This document shows, piece by piece, positions 11,801-20,427 of a stretch of DNA of 64,000 bases. How positions within the stretch are numbered: the first letter of the stretch is position 1; every line of letters starts with the position of its first letter. Position numbers and translations under genes: made by a program. The notes beneath the pieces are model-generated. The model was not told the DNA's origin. It worked only from the letters and a program-made list of their open reading frames with translations, and did not search any database. Origin of the DNA: Entomortierella parvispora (taxonomy: Eukaryota; Mortierellomycota; Mortierellomycetes; Mortierellales; Mortierellaceae); NCBI GenBank assembly GCA_963573315.1, contig OY752151.1, positions 930,001 through 994,000 on the forward strand. The letters run 5' to 3'.

Positions 11801-13719
11801 CAGATTCGTCCGGAAAGTCTACAGCTGGCGAGCTCTTTCAGATCATCGACGGTCGCCGTCGCACTGTTGCTTTCGAGTCAAGACGCCTGAAGCCCGCCGA
11901 GGAGAAGTACCCAGTCCATGAACAAGAACTTCTTGCGATCGTTCACGCCTGTCGAGCTTGGAGGTCGTATATCCTTGGTGCCCCTGAAAACATCGTCTAC
12001 ACAGACCATGCAAGTCTCCGTTTTCTTTTCACTCAGGCGAATCTCAGTCCTCGAATGACTAGATGGGTTGAATTTTTGGCCTCTTTTAATCTTTCGATTC
12101 GATACAAGCCCGGCAGTACCAACATCGCAGCCGACGCTTTGTCCCGCGTCGAATTCAACAACACTCAAGTCTCTACTCGTCGTCTTGATGCATGGGATTG
12201 GCCTTTGCTCGTCCCTGGCTACCGCGCTGATGGTACGTTTCCGCCCGGTACCGACACTTCTGTCAAGGCAATTGTTCGCAAGGAGTCCGCCTCTTTTGCC
12301 GACAACAATGATGAGACCCTTTACCTAGTCGATGGTGAACCTGTTCCCTTTGTTCCTTTCGTGGAGAGGGCCGACAGGCTTGCAGAACTGCACGCGGATC
12401 TTGGTCATTTAGGCGAAGCTGGAACCTATAATCTGGCTAAGTCCCGCTTTTGGTGGCCCACCCTCCGGACCGACATTAAGACTATCGTTCGTGAATGCCA
12501 GGCCTGCCAGCTCGTGAAGGGAGGATCGAACCGTTCGGTCGCTCCTCTTCACCCTTTGACCCCTGCTCGTCCCTTCGAGAGGTGGGGTATCGATTTCATC
12601 GGTCGAATGCCTTTAACCAAGCGCGGTAATCGATGGATCATCACCGCGATCGATTACGCTACCAATTGGCCCATTGCAAAAGCCCTGCCCGAGGCTACCG
12701 CAGAGGCCGTCGCCACGTTCCTTTACGAGGAGGTCTTCCTTCAGTTTGGTTGTCCCTCCGAGATTGTCAGTGACCGAGGTGCCAATTTCATGTCTGCAGT
12801 TCTTCAGCGCTATCTGGAGAAGCTGCACATTAAACACAAAGCCACTTCTGCCTACCACCCTCGCACCAACGGCAAGTGTGAGAGGCTGAACGGCATGATT
12901 GGCCACATGTTGACAAAGTACGTCGGAACGCACAAGCACAGCTGGGACCAATACCTTCATCAATCCCTGTTCGCCTGTCGTGTGCATATTGCCCAGCGTA
13001 CCAAGGTCAGTCCGTTCAAACTAGTCTATGGTATCGAGCCTCGTCTGCCTCAAGATCCAGTCCGTCCGTTCCTTTTTGACTTCCAAGATACAGAGGATGT
13101 TCAAGAATATCGCAAGAAGACTTTCCGCGAAATAGATGAACTTCGTGAGAAGCACCTTCAGTCTCAGCAAGCTGCCGCCGATCTTATGGTGGAGCGCCAT
13201 GATGAGACTCATGTCGTGGAGGACGACAAATTCAAGGTTGGAGACTTTGTTCTCGTCCGGAATTTTGGCCGCAAGAAGCTTGAACCACAGTGGTATGGGC
13301 CTTTGCAAGTTGTTCGTGCTACGCCCTTGTCCACTTATCAGCTCAAATGGGGTGATGATGAACTTAAGTTGGACCTGGTTCATCAGGATCGTTTGAAGAT
13401 CGCCCATGGACCTGATGATGAATCTAAGCGAAAGGTTTGGTTCGCGAAGACTCGTCACACCGAGGAAGATCAACACGACAACAGCCACGACTCTCTGCCC
13501 ATGGAATTGGATGCCGAGGATCGCCGCGTTGCTGATTATCGCGCACAGCAAGTGGCTCAAGAGAAGTATGAGTCCCGTCGGGCTCATTTGCCTGAACCTG
13601 CTCCGTTGATTTTGGACTCTGCCGAGGACACTCGTCGTCGCTACCAGCAAGAATTGGCTAAGAGCGGGTTGCTTGCGCTCCCCGCCGGTCGAGTCCCCCA
13701 AGGCCGCCGTCGTCGGTAG
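8845..13719 (+). CDS. Gag-Pol polyprotein of the Ty3/Gypsy element
   Basis: A single open frame of 1,624 residues from the first ATG. A glutamine-rich, probably coiled N-terminus precedes the capsid region. Two zinc knuckles lie at about 395-440: CNNCKGNHMAKDC, with a shortened CX2CX3HX4C spacing, and CYRCGATGHYRRDC with the standard one. The protease active-site-like motif is LLDNGAN (about 478). Reverse transcriptase includes VDYRGLN and the catalytic YLDD (about 828). RNase H has TDSS, EQELLAI and YTDHASL. Integrase has the CQAC zinc-site half (about 1,220), then GIDF, SDRGANF and the NGKCERLNG glutamate region. The C-terminus carries a GPY/F-like block (WYGPLQV) but no chromodomain that I can recognise. 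Gag and Pol are fused with no frameshift or stop. All core catalytic motifs are present, so the element may be active. Confidence 0.95.
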   Translation: MEGIDTQSLGQENSGQQELPIPSEEQLLIQQQQILQQQAELSAQAEAIERMQRSRIGTPIGSGYATPTLLRGASAALNQTEQGSGFRLPPKPTPLRFFREPSPPPPLWPRNDPSSVPVERDLFQHAPTREPKRTLPTDFPTFNGVSTHQRAREWLVLVEIAAEANNLPADAWVKAAVLKLRDTASTWGLNTITNYRTRGKALTWSAFQEDFKDQFSSREVEDTLRNDLDVVHWESGDTPNTFLQRFEFAATPLADLLSEGEKVHTFKNRSPNFLRNFLIEREVKTWVNVRKACEIKTDMNLQRGLVSASAQHRNNQAKQALQNRHNQGLRLQGNFVGSSNQSSPPVAPASQGWNRRHSSTPPYARVQHYGHQNGRRESRQEQGGPQPMDVDVEMNNIVCNNCKGNHMAKDCPEPQVCYRCGATGHYRRDCTVQPKGPSKTKPKVSFNMTMVDAEEFDPKAFPLVIIPVELPNLQLEALLDNGANVNAVSYEALKNIKKTTPSSVEYEEVLRQPVPITLAHGEEDSCQTVGQAVIRLSIGGYAHALRVTVVKGLARDLFLGIPWMARHKPHMDWETYALSWTVGQKFFRVLAKSRPSPQLLSDLDEAEIASMQVDAPRFLRHLQSLDAVDSGVIFIKQLSTSDNLVEGYRSDVFAPLTEMPPPRPGYDHEIPTGDATPIAKKIYKMSPLELRSLKDQLDELLRLGYIQPSTSSWASPVLFVRKKDGSLRLCVDYRGLNALTQKNKYPTPLIQEFFDRFRDMCVFSKLDLVQGFYQLRIADADIPKTAFSTRYGHFEFKVMPFGLTNAPASFQSLMNHVFDPLLDKNVVVYLDDILVFSKTFEEHLVHLKQVFDTLRKHKLHVKLSKCEFAVPSTTFVGKLITSEGIKVDPAKIEAVLKWPIPKSVRNVREFTGFMNYHRSQLDHFADYSAPLFDLLRERPGEGKAKNRLVRVWGPAEQVAFDKSKSELTSAPATSAGDPDHPYFMETDSSGKSTAGELFQIIDGRRRTVAFESRRLKPAEEKYPVHEQELLAIVHACRAWRSYILGAPENIVYTDHASLRFLFTQANLSPRMTRWVEFLASFNLSIRYKPGSTNIAADALSRVEFNNTQVSTRRLDAWDWPLLVPGYRADGTFPPGTDTSVKAIVRKESASFADNNDETLYLVDGEPVPFVPFVERADRLAELHADLGHLGEAGTYNLAKSRFWWPTLRTDIKTIVRECQACQLVKGGSNRSVAPLHPLTPARPFERWGIDFIGRMPLTKRGNRWIITAIDYATNWPIAKALPEATAEAVATFLYEEVFLQFGCPSEIVSDRGANFMSAVLQRYLEKLHIKHKATSAYHPRTNGKCERLNGMIGHMLTKYVGTHKHSWDQYLHQSLFACRVHIAQRTKVSPFKLVYGIEPRLPQDPVRPFLFDFQDTEDVQEYRKKTFREIDELREKHLQSQQAAADLMVERHDETHVVEDDKFKVGDFVLVRNFGRKKLEPQWYGPLQVVRATPLSTYQLKWGDDELKLDLVHQDRLKIAHGPDDESKRKVWFAKTRHTEEDQHDNSHDSLPMELDAEDRRVADYRAQQVAQEKYESRRAHLPEPAPLILDSAEDTRRRYQQELAKSGLLALPAGRVPQGRRRR

Positions 13720-13740
13720 GCTTTACCCTTGTTTGGGGAG

Positions 13741-14152
13741 TGTCGTGCACCGACGCTCTTTTGAACCCCGTCCAGACTTCATCACGTGACCAAGTCGCCC
13801 AAGTCGCGTCGCCGCACGTTTTTCCGCTCCTTTTCAGCAAAACCCCCGTTTTGCTGTTGCTTCAGAACCCGTCCAACCCTACTCAACCGTTAAGCGCATA
13901 ATCCTCCGATCATGCGCACTTCTAACCTCACAATCGTAGTTCCCCTTCTTCCGTAGTCTCTTATAAGTCTCCATAGTCTTCTCTTCTTCTTTCTTCAGTT
14001 AACAACTCCTTTCCAAGTAACACGATATCTTTCATACTTCAATAAACCCTTCATAACCAACACCCTTCCAAGTACTCTCTTCCTCTCTCGCGACCGAGCC
14101 TATCTGGATTGATAGGTAGGACCCTTGCTCAGTCGAGGCTTGTGGTGCTACA
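13741..14152 (+). repeat. 3' LTR of the Ty3/Gypsy element
   Basis: 412 bp, same ends and apparently same sequence as the 5' LTR. It directly follows a short G-rich run (TTTGGGGAG) that would serve as the plus-strand primer. The stop codon of gag-pol lies 21 bp before it. Confidence 0.95.
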
Positions 14153-14199
14153 GCTCTGTCTCAGATATTTTTCTCTATAAATCAGAGCACCAATACAAT

Positions 14200-14240
14200 C
14201 ACGTGACTTTGTGTGGTCACGTGTAACGACATATCACGTG
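14200..14240. promoter_or_regulatory. Cluster of three CACGTG palindromes
   Basis: Perfect CACGTG hexamers start at 14200, 14218 and 14235, spaced 18 and 17 bp apart, in the unique DNA between the two retroelements. Before the insertions this stretch lay about 65-100 bp upstream of the tRNA-Leu gene. CACGTG is the core of bHLH sites (Cbf1/Pho4/USF class). Function here is inferred from the clustering only. Confidence 0.45.
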
Positions 14241-14279
14241 ATTCTATCAGAAAAAATCCACCTGGGGTTCCATTAGTTC

Positions 14280-16255
14280 CCCAGAGGTCCCGCCTCTGAA
14301 AGTCATGGCTTACGCGGATGATCTTGGAGACTTCATACGCACGGCGAATGAATGGACAGAACTCAAGAGAATCATGACGGTCTATGGATGTGCTTCCAAC
14401 GCCCGTCTCAACTTGAAAAAGACAGTGGCCTTTCCGCTTGGCCCAGGGATGGAGGCCGAACTTCTTAGCCTGTTAAAGGAAGATAAAGTCCAGATCCACT
14501 CCGTGTCATCCGAAGCGGCCATCGTCTACCTAGGATTTCCTATTGCCCTCAACGCCTCCCAGCGCGACAACTTTTACGACGGTCTCTTAAAAAAGATCAA
14601 GCAAGTGTCGGGTTTACACACCACCAGGGGGCTCTCGATCAAAGGACGAGGTATTATTGCAACTTCCATCCTCCTCTCTAAACTCTGGCATGTCCTGAGT
14701 GTAGATACACCGACCAAGGCGTGGATAAGCAAGGTCCAAGGAGTCGTCCGCAAGTTTGTCTGCCCCAACTTCCCAGCACCATCCTTCGACTTCCTCAGTC
14801 AGGCCAAAACAAAAGGAGGGATTGGATTGATCAACGTCGGAAAACAAGCACTGGCCATGCAGCTCAAAGCAATCCAACGACTTGTGTCAACGAAGGTGAC
14901 ATCCTTCGCGCAGCCGATTTTGAAGGCTTTGCTTCAAACATACTCAAAGTCGGCATATCCATTTGCGGCTCTGGCGAACCCAAAGTATCATCTGGATAAT
15001 TTCAATTTCTTCCGAGGCGCCACGACATTCAAAAAATGGCTAAGGACTCTTAGTCTAGTGGCAGCCCCTCCGCCGACCCCCGTCAACCGTGAGGACGCGC
15101 CTATTGATTCCGTTTTGGGCCTTCTCACGACAGATTGGATCGGACCGGCAGTGAGACCACCACAGCTGCCCATTTGGAGGATGGACCAAGCATTCCGCCT
15201 GGTCATGAGTGATTCCGATGACTTGCAGGGACATTTGGAATTCATTCCTTCAGGGGAACGACCCCCTGGGGCGCGCACGTACCCTGGATTCGAACGAAAC
15301 GTCCGACAAGGATTCTTCCCTGCGTCCAACAGCCTGGAGAAACTCCTGGACCAAAACACCTGGATCGACACCACGGAGTCTCTGAGCCAGCGGATCAAAT
15401 CCTATGGCTCGCAACCGGGATCAGACATGAACCTGGGCAACATGTCCACTGGGGCCCTTCGACGACTGCTCACAAAAAGCAAGGAAGAGGAGGAAGCAGC
15501 ACCCCTGGACAACACACCCGGACAAAACCTTACAACTCAGTTTTGGGACTTTTTCTGGAAGGCCGACATCCCACACACCACTCGCACGGTATGGTGGCGC
15601 CTTCTAATCAGCAAACTCCCCTCTCGAAAACGACTACACTCCATCATGGAGGAGACCTTCGAAGAATCCTGCGCAATCTGCGGAGCAGCGCAGGAGACTG
15701 ACCGCCACATGATTTTCACATGCCCGCGGAAACTCCAAGTTTGGCGCTCCTCGCTAGCGACTCACGTCGGAGACATGGATTTCTCATGGGAGTTCATCGA
15801 ACTTCTTCTGTATGGTGAACATGAGCAGATCCTCCCCACGAGCAACATCAGTGCAATTGCACTTCTAACAACCGTCCTTCATCAGATCTGGATATTTCAT
15901 TTTCTCCACATCCTCGAGGACCAACCCTTCGACGCCACCCAGGTGACAACGTCCATTGATCTTGCGGTCAACAAAATTGTCAACCAGAACGAGTATCGGC
16001 GACGCGTACAGGAGGAACGCAGCCGTGAGTCAGCAACTGACCCCAACTCAGGCCCCACGACCCCCCAAACCTAGCATTCCTTCTTTTATTTTCTTCTATA
16101 CCTGTATTTTTATCTTTTAGTACCACCCCCGTAGTGCTTGTTGTAACTCAAATTTGATCGTAGTAGCGCCGCCTGAAGATGTAGGGGCACTGGATTTCTT
16201 GGACACTGACCCAAATAAACCAGATAAAAACAAAAAAAAAAAAAAAAAAAAAAAA
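14280..16255 (+). mobile_element. 5'-truncated LINE (non-LTR retrotransposon)
   Basis: A 14-bp target-site duplication, GGTTCCATTAGTTC, lies at 14266-14279 and 16256-16269. The element ends in a run of 24 A (16232-16255). Inside is the C-terminal part of a LINE reverse transcriptase frame. The 5' end is missing: the copy begins about nine codons before the YADD catalytic motif. That is the normal result of incomplete target-primed reverse transcription. The LINE lies 113 bp from the end of the Ty3/Gypsy element in the same original tRNA-upstream spacer. Confidence 0.95.
14305..16074 (+). pseudogene. LINE reverse transcriptase, C-terminal fragment
   Basis: A 589-residue open frame with no true start, since the element is truncated. 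It opens with MAYADDLGDF, the catalytic YADD box of non-LTR reverse transcriptases. A thumb region follows (AIVYLGFPIALNASQRDNF; KGRGIIATSILLSKLWHVL). A C-terminal zinc-binding RT-associated domain (zf-RVT type) includes VWWRLLISKLPSRKRL, CAICGAAQETDRHMIF and TCPRK. The upstream frame stays open into the duplicated target site. The polymerase N-terminal fingers and any endonuclease or ORF1 are absent, so the copy cannot be autonomous. The remaining frame is undamaged, consistent with a young insertion. Confidence 0.9.
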
Positions 16256-16269
16256 GGTTCCATTAGTTC

Positions 16270-17313
16270 GGGCTGTACTCGCAACGCGGTTTGAGAGGCT
16301 GGAAGGACCTAGTTCAATTCCAATACTTTTAGGAAAGGAATGGAGGCGTAAACCTGGAGCCTACTGCAGGCCCAAAACGAAAAAAGTCTTACAAACCTTC
16401 ATATCTATGCTTTCTACTTGGCGCACGTCGCCTAATTCCGTTCTCTTCACCCGTCTCTAGGTAGCAAATAAATGATATAAGGCAAGCAGCTGGGATTCTC
16501 GAGCAAATATCCATTGTCCATATTGAATGGAAAGGGAGATCGAAGTAGCCCCATCTTGACGTTAGAGGAACATCAAAAGCGCGTCTCCTACGCGATCAAT
16601 AGAAGCCGCTGCCACCCAACCCTTGATTCATGCTTCTCTTCTTCAGGAGAGAGCTGCAATACTAGTAACCCGACTTGCTCCTCCATCGGGATCCTGTTGC
16701 CATAATGAGTTGATATCCGACTGAAACCGATCTCTTGGGACGTGATGCAAGGTGTCGTCAACAAAAAAGGGACTTCCCGAATACCACAAAAAAAAAAATT
16801 GAGCACTGTTTCGGTGAGCCCTGAAGGTGGATCGAGCAAAAATTGACCTTGGTCAACGTTTATTTTCTTCTTCAGGCAGTTCCCTGCACAGAAACACAGC
16901 TTTCAAGGATCGCCATTAACGGGGGGAGGGGGCGAAATGGAAGATTTCGTCATTGTTGGTCATCATATTTGCTTCTCAGAGTTGAACGTTCAAGTTTTTT
17001 TATTGACGAAATGATAGTAAACAAGTATAATGAGTTCCGGATATATTTTTTTTGGATTTGTTGAAGTTGACCACCATTTTGAAACAAAAACCATGGCTTC
17101 GATCCCTTGCACTGATCGGGTGCGAAGAGAGATGCGGCGGCTTTTTTCATAAAGCGTCGTAATTTTTTGGGTCCAAACAGATTTTCATCGCCATGCAGAG
17201 TGACGACGAGACATAATCTACAAAAGGGAATTGCGGCAATGCAATATTTGGGGTTGCAACGCGCAATTGTCGTGGGGGTGCGGTTGTGCTTGATATGGGG
17301 TATCATTTGGTTC
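16270..17313. other. Gene-poor intergenic stretch
   Basis: About 1 kb between the LINE and the I9 inhibitor gene. Only short, compositionally unconvincing ORFs occur, with poly-A and poly-T runs near 16786 and 17046. I see no tRNA, repeat or coding signature that I can defend. Confidence 0.5.
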
Positions 17314-17964
17314 TTAAGCCTTGATGAGGTTATTGGCGTAGGCGCTGACCTCACCATCGGCTTCGACATAGTCCAGATTAGGGAGAACAGTCAAAGACTG
17401 GAACGCGTTGTCGGGCACCTTGGCGGCGAATCCGAGCAATGCGGACGTATATCTCTGGGTAATCTCACCACCTATTCGGGCAAAGTGTGGAAGGAGGGGA
17501 AGGAAAAAAGGGTCGTCAGTCAGCGACCTGAACGATTTCTCGGTACAAAGAACCGGTTGCCAATTGATGAGCACAAAGCGAGCGTGTGGGAACAGGGGCA
17601 TTGTTTTTTTACCTTTGGATATAATGTCATTCTCGGCAGCCTCGATCTCGCTCTTGGGAGTGTTGGCCTTGAAGACAACAATGACCTGGTTCAAGACATT
17701 GCTGTGAGCGGCAGTTTCACCATGTCCCATAGCTGCTGTTCCTGGGGCTGTAGCCAAGGAATGGGCAGTCTTGGCTCCTGGGACTTTGGTGCCAACGGGA
17801 AGGACCGAGGCAGAGAAGGCGTTGGCTTCAGAATCAGCTATTGAGAGAGAGTCACAGGTGGAGATATTATGAGTGAGATCGCCAAGAGGCCAAGAGGAAA
17901 CCGTGAGAACTCTGCTTGGGCGTCAGTCTTGTGGTGCGTCCGGCTCCATGCACTTACAGGTCAT
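17314..17964 (-). CDS. Small intracellular I9-type (subtilisin propeptide-like) protease inhibitor
   Basis: Exons 17964..17958, 17837..17613 and 17471..17314 join to 129 residues. Intron 1 (120 nt) starts with GTAAGT directly after a 7-nt coding exon that encodes Met-Thr plus one base. Intron 2 is 141 nt. The second half carries the inhibitor I9 pattern: NQVIVVFKANTPKSEIEAAE, then GGEITQRYTSALLGFAAKVP and LDYVEADGEV. Related proteins (yeast PBI2, fungal proteinase B inhibitors) act as stand-alone inhibitors of vacuolar subtilisins. The absence of a signal peptide fits a cytosolic role, and the alanine/glycine-rich first 60 residues are not part of the domain. The tiny first exon is the least certain part of the model. 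Confidence 0.82.
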
Positions 17965-18554
17965 GATGGGCTTTCGTGAAGAGAATAGACGTTTGACGAA
18001 AGACAGCGTGTGATCTGAAAGGGAGAGAGAAGGAGAGGGGAGAAAAGGAAGCGGGGAGGAGAGGATGAAGGTGATGAGCAAAGAGCAAGTGAAAAAAGCA
18101 GGCAAACGACAACTTTTAAATACCATCTCAAAAACGATTGAGGGTGTCACATGACATCGATGTCATTGCTTTTTTTTGTCACAAGGCCAACGGGACGCGC
18201 GCATTCACGCTTCCCAAGCTCCCAGAGCAGTAAAGCCCAAGGTGCGCTTCATGCAAATGTCTGGATGTTTGTGTGTCTGCGTTATCTTCACCCCCCAAAC
18301 CACACAGCTCAGGTGGGAGAGCGACGCGACAAAGCAAAGAAAAAGAGAGCGGCGGTCACCATTGCTGTGCGAGTATGTGGTTTGATTATATACTCTTCGT
18401 ATCCTTCTTGGGAGAAGCTAGGGTGTCGATTTTTTTTCCAAAAAGGAAGCCGATGCAGTGTCTGCCATCCGTCACCAAAGGATCGGCTCGAGGAGGGAAC
18501 TCGAGGAGTCAAGGACTCAAGGTAACAAGGTTGCAAACCAAAAAAAAGAATCCA
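17965..18554. other. Intergenic, promoter side of the I9 gene and 3' side of tRNA-Ala
   Basis: No convincing gene. A purine-rich run (GGGAGAGAGAAGGAGAGG-like) lies about 18018-18062, which becomes a pyrimidine-rich leader for the minus-strand inhibitor gene. Overlapping short plus-strand ORFs of 60-124 codons in several frames look random. Confidence 0.45.
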
Positions 18555-18626
18555 TGGAGCAGCTGGTGATTGAAACCAGGGCCTCTCGCATGCAAAGCGA
18601 GCGCTCTACCACTGAGCTACAACCCC
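18555..18626 (-). tRNA. tRNA-Ala (anticodon TGC)
   Basis: On the minus strand a 72-nt cloverleaf begins GGGGTTGTAGCTCAGTGG. The anticodon stem CTCGC/GCGAG encloses loop TTTGCAT, giving anticodon TGC. The T-arm is CTGGT/ACCAG around TTCAATC, and the discriminator is A. The acceptor shows the G3-U70 wobble that identifies alanine tRNAs. The sixth acceptor pair is a U-U mismatch, which is unusual but does not disturb the rest of the fold. Confidence 0.92.
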
Positions 18627-18707
18627 TTTGGAATCGTATAGTGACTTGTTTCCGAGTATTAATTTTATTTTGATTTCTAATTACGTTATTTCCTTGCAAA
18701 GATAAGG

Positions 18708-18715
18708 TGACGTCA
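18708..18715. promoter_or_regulatory. CRE/ATF-like palindrome TGACGTCA
   Basis: A perfect 8-bp TGACGTCA lies 82 bp upstream of the tRNA-Ala 5' end and 273 bp before the start codon of the plus-strand gene at 18988. This is the consensus for CREB/ATF bZIP factors (Atf1-type in fungi). Use as a promoter element is an inference from position. Confidence 0.45.
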
Positions 18716-18987
18716 TCATTATTATTTTTTTTAAATTATTTCCTCACACTTGGCACAGCACTTTGATGTATTTCTTCTTTTACTCTTCACTCCTTCCACT
18801 TCTTTCACTCCATTCACTTTCATCCCGACCCCTTCCCTGACCAAGTTAATCTATCGATACTGACTTCTATTCTTGAGCTCTTCAAGCAGTCAATCAAACA
18901 TTTTTCATCTCCTTTTCTGCATTATTTCTGCAGCAGATTTCTTTATCCCTTCGTTTGTTTGTGATCTTTGTGTAGAACTGATTGATA

Positions 18988-20148
18988 ATGAGTTTGGACA
19001 CACAACACACAGCGGACATGGACGTTGTAGTCGGGTTGGACGGTGTCCATGGTAAGAGCCGCCACCCCACTACTGTCTTTTCTTCTACTACTGGCACAGT
19101 TGTTAACTCTTCTGTTACTACTTCTACGACTGCCAGTCAACTCTACCCTTCTCCCGACTTGAGTGATCTCGACTGTGAGCTCCGCGAGTACAGCCCCATC
19201 GTCAAAGTTGTCTTGACGCCGAGCCAAGGACCTCAAGAACAAGAACAAGAACAAGAAGAGACTTCTGTCTGGAGTCCTCTGGCAACCTTTTGCACCCCTC
19301 CATCGTCCCCTTCAAGCCAGTCTTCTTTTTACACTCCGCCCGAGACTCCAGATCGCTTTAAGTTCAACCATGAATATCCACGGTCCGGCTCTATCTCTCC
19401 TGCTGCGGCAACCGTCGGCCACCAAACCTCGCCCTACTCTGGCACCCCCAGCTACTATGGTCTTGAGGCGCCACCTTGTCCTCGATTGCGACTGTCCTTC
19501 CCATATAATGCATCCCCGGATTACATGTTCTTGGATGAGCTTGATGACGAGCCTCCATATGAGCCTGTGGACCTCAACAGCTTGAACCCAGAACTTGACC
19601 CTAATGACCATCAGTACTACGTTGTGGACCCTGTCTTCATGTACGGTCAAGATTCTGACACAGATATGACCCAAGACTTTCATGATGCCTACTGGAACCG
19701 GGTAACACCTGGCATCTCTCCCATGATGACACCTCTCCCTGGACTACTTCCACACCTTTCAGAAGTCCCTTTTTATAGTGATGACGAGAGCGTTCGTTGG
19801 AGCCCCACGACACCTGGCATGTCTCCCCCCCTGACTCCTCACCCTCGACTACGATCATACCTTCCGTGGCTTTCGGTCCCCGATGACCATTGGATGGAGG
19901 ATTTGGACGATGAGCCTCCATATATCCCAGTGGACAGAAACACCCTACATCAGGATGTCGACCCTGATGACAACTGCTACTATGTGGATGACCCAGTTCA
20001 CCAATACGTTCAGGAGGTGCACTCTAGCCCCAACAGATATGATGAGAACATGCTTGATGACTATGATCATGATAGGTTTTTCTTCGAGCATAGGAGCCTC
20101 AGTCCAGGCTACGTGCCTTCTGATCCATACTCGGACGAAGACTTGTAG
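18988..20148 (+). CDS. Acidic proline/serine-rich protein with an internal duplication, function unknown
   Basis: An intronless 386-residue frame that I do not recognise. The first 130 residues are Ser/Thr-rich. The rest is rich in Asp, Glu, Pro and Tyr and contains two copies of one module, at roughly residues 175-215 and 295-335. Both copies have D-L/D-DEPPY-x-PVD-x-N and then DP-x-D-x-x-YYV-x-DPV. Between them the SPMMTPLPGL and SPPLTPHPRL stretches repeat as well, so the duplicated unit is about 120 residues. There is no signal peptide or membrane segment. Low complexity and acidity would fit a scaffold or activation region, but nothing fixes a role. The ATG at 18988 follows a TTG that is unlikely to be used. 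Confidence 0.7.
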   Translation: MSLDTQHTADMDVVVGLDGVHGKSRHPTTVFSSTTGTVVNSSVTTSTTASQLYPSPDLSDLDCELREYSPIVKVVLTPSQGPQEQEQEQEETSVWSPLATFCTPPSSPSSQSSFYTPPETPDRFKFNHEYPRSGSISPAAATVGHQTSPYSGTPSYYGLEAPPCPRLRLSFPYNASPDYMFLDELDDEPPYEPVDLNSLNPELDPNDHQYYVVDPVFMYGQDSDTDMTQDFHDAYWNRVTPGISPMMTPLPGLLPHLSEVPFYSDDESVRWSPTTPGMSPPLTPHPRLRSYLPWLSVPDDHWMEDLDDEPPYIPVDRNTLHQDVDPDDNCYYVDDPVHQYVQEVHSSPNRYDENMLDDYDHDRFFFEHRSLSPGYVPSDPYSDEDL

Positions 20149-20427
20149 GTATTGCATTTCTCTTGTATTTGTTGGTTTGCTAGCATTGTCATCATCATAC
20201 AATATTGTGGGCTTTGTTCAGTCGCAATCCTATCCTCCTGTTTGCATGTACCCAATACCCACTGTCTCTGGAAACGCCTCCACCTCGACTGCTCAGTTTG
20301 TACCATAGCCTTCATTGTTTGTAAAATAAAAAAAATAATATTGTGCCTTTCATCTGAAAGTGACCCACTGATTATATTGTATTTAACTACTGTCTTTAAA
20401 AAAAAAAATCAATGTCTGTCTGTTCTT

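Larger units (their letters stand above)
8355..14156 (+). mobile_element. Complete Ty3/Gypsy LTR retrotransposon with target duplication
   Basis: The element proper is 8359..14152 (5,794 bp). It has two 412-bp LTRs bounded by TG...CA, identical as far as I can compare by eye. A primer-binding site, one long gag-pol frame and a short purine run (GGGGAG) before the 3' LTR complete it. The 4-bp sequence GCTC flanks it at 8355-8358 and 14153-14156; the next base T also matches if the first LTR base is counted, so the duplication could be read as 5 bp. Identical LTRs and an open frame point to a recent insertion. The insertion point lies 16 bp from the tRNA-Leu 5' end, on its upstream side. Confidence 0.95.

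Noticed and set aside
16270-16340. A possible tRNA relic just after the LINE (a GTTCAATTCC-like T-loop)
   Set aside because: No acceptor or anticodon stem can be formed around it.
17167-17844. A 225-codon plus-strand ORF over the I9 inhibitor gene
   Set aside because: The minus strand has a clear I9 domain with good splice sites, so the plus-strand frame is a shadow.
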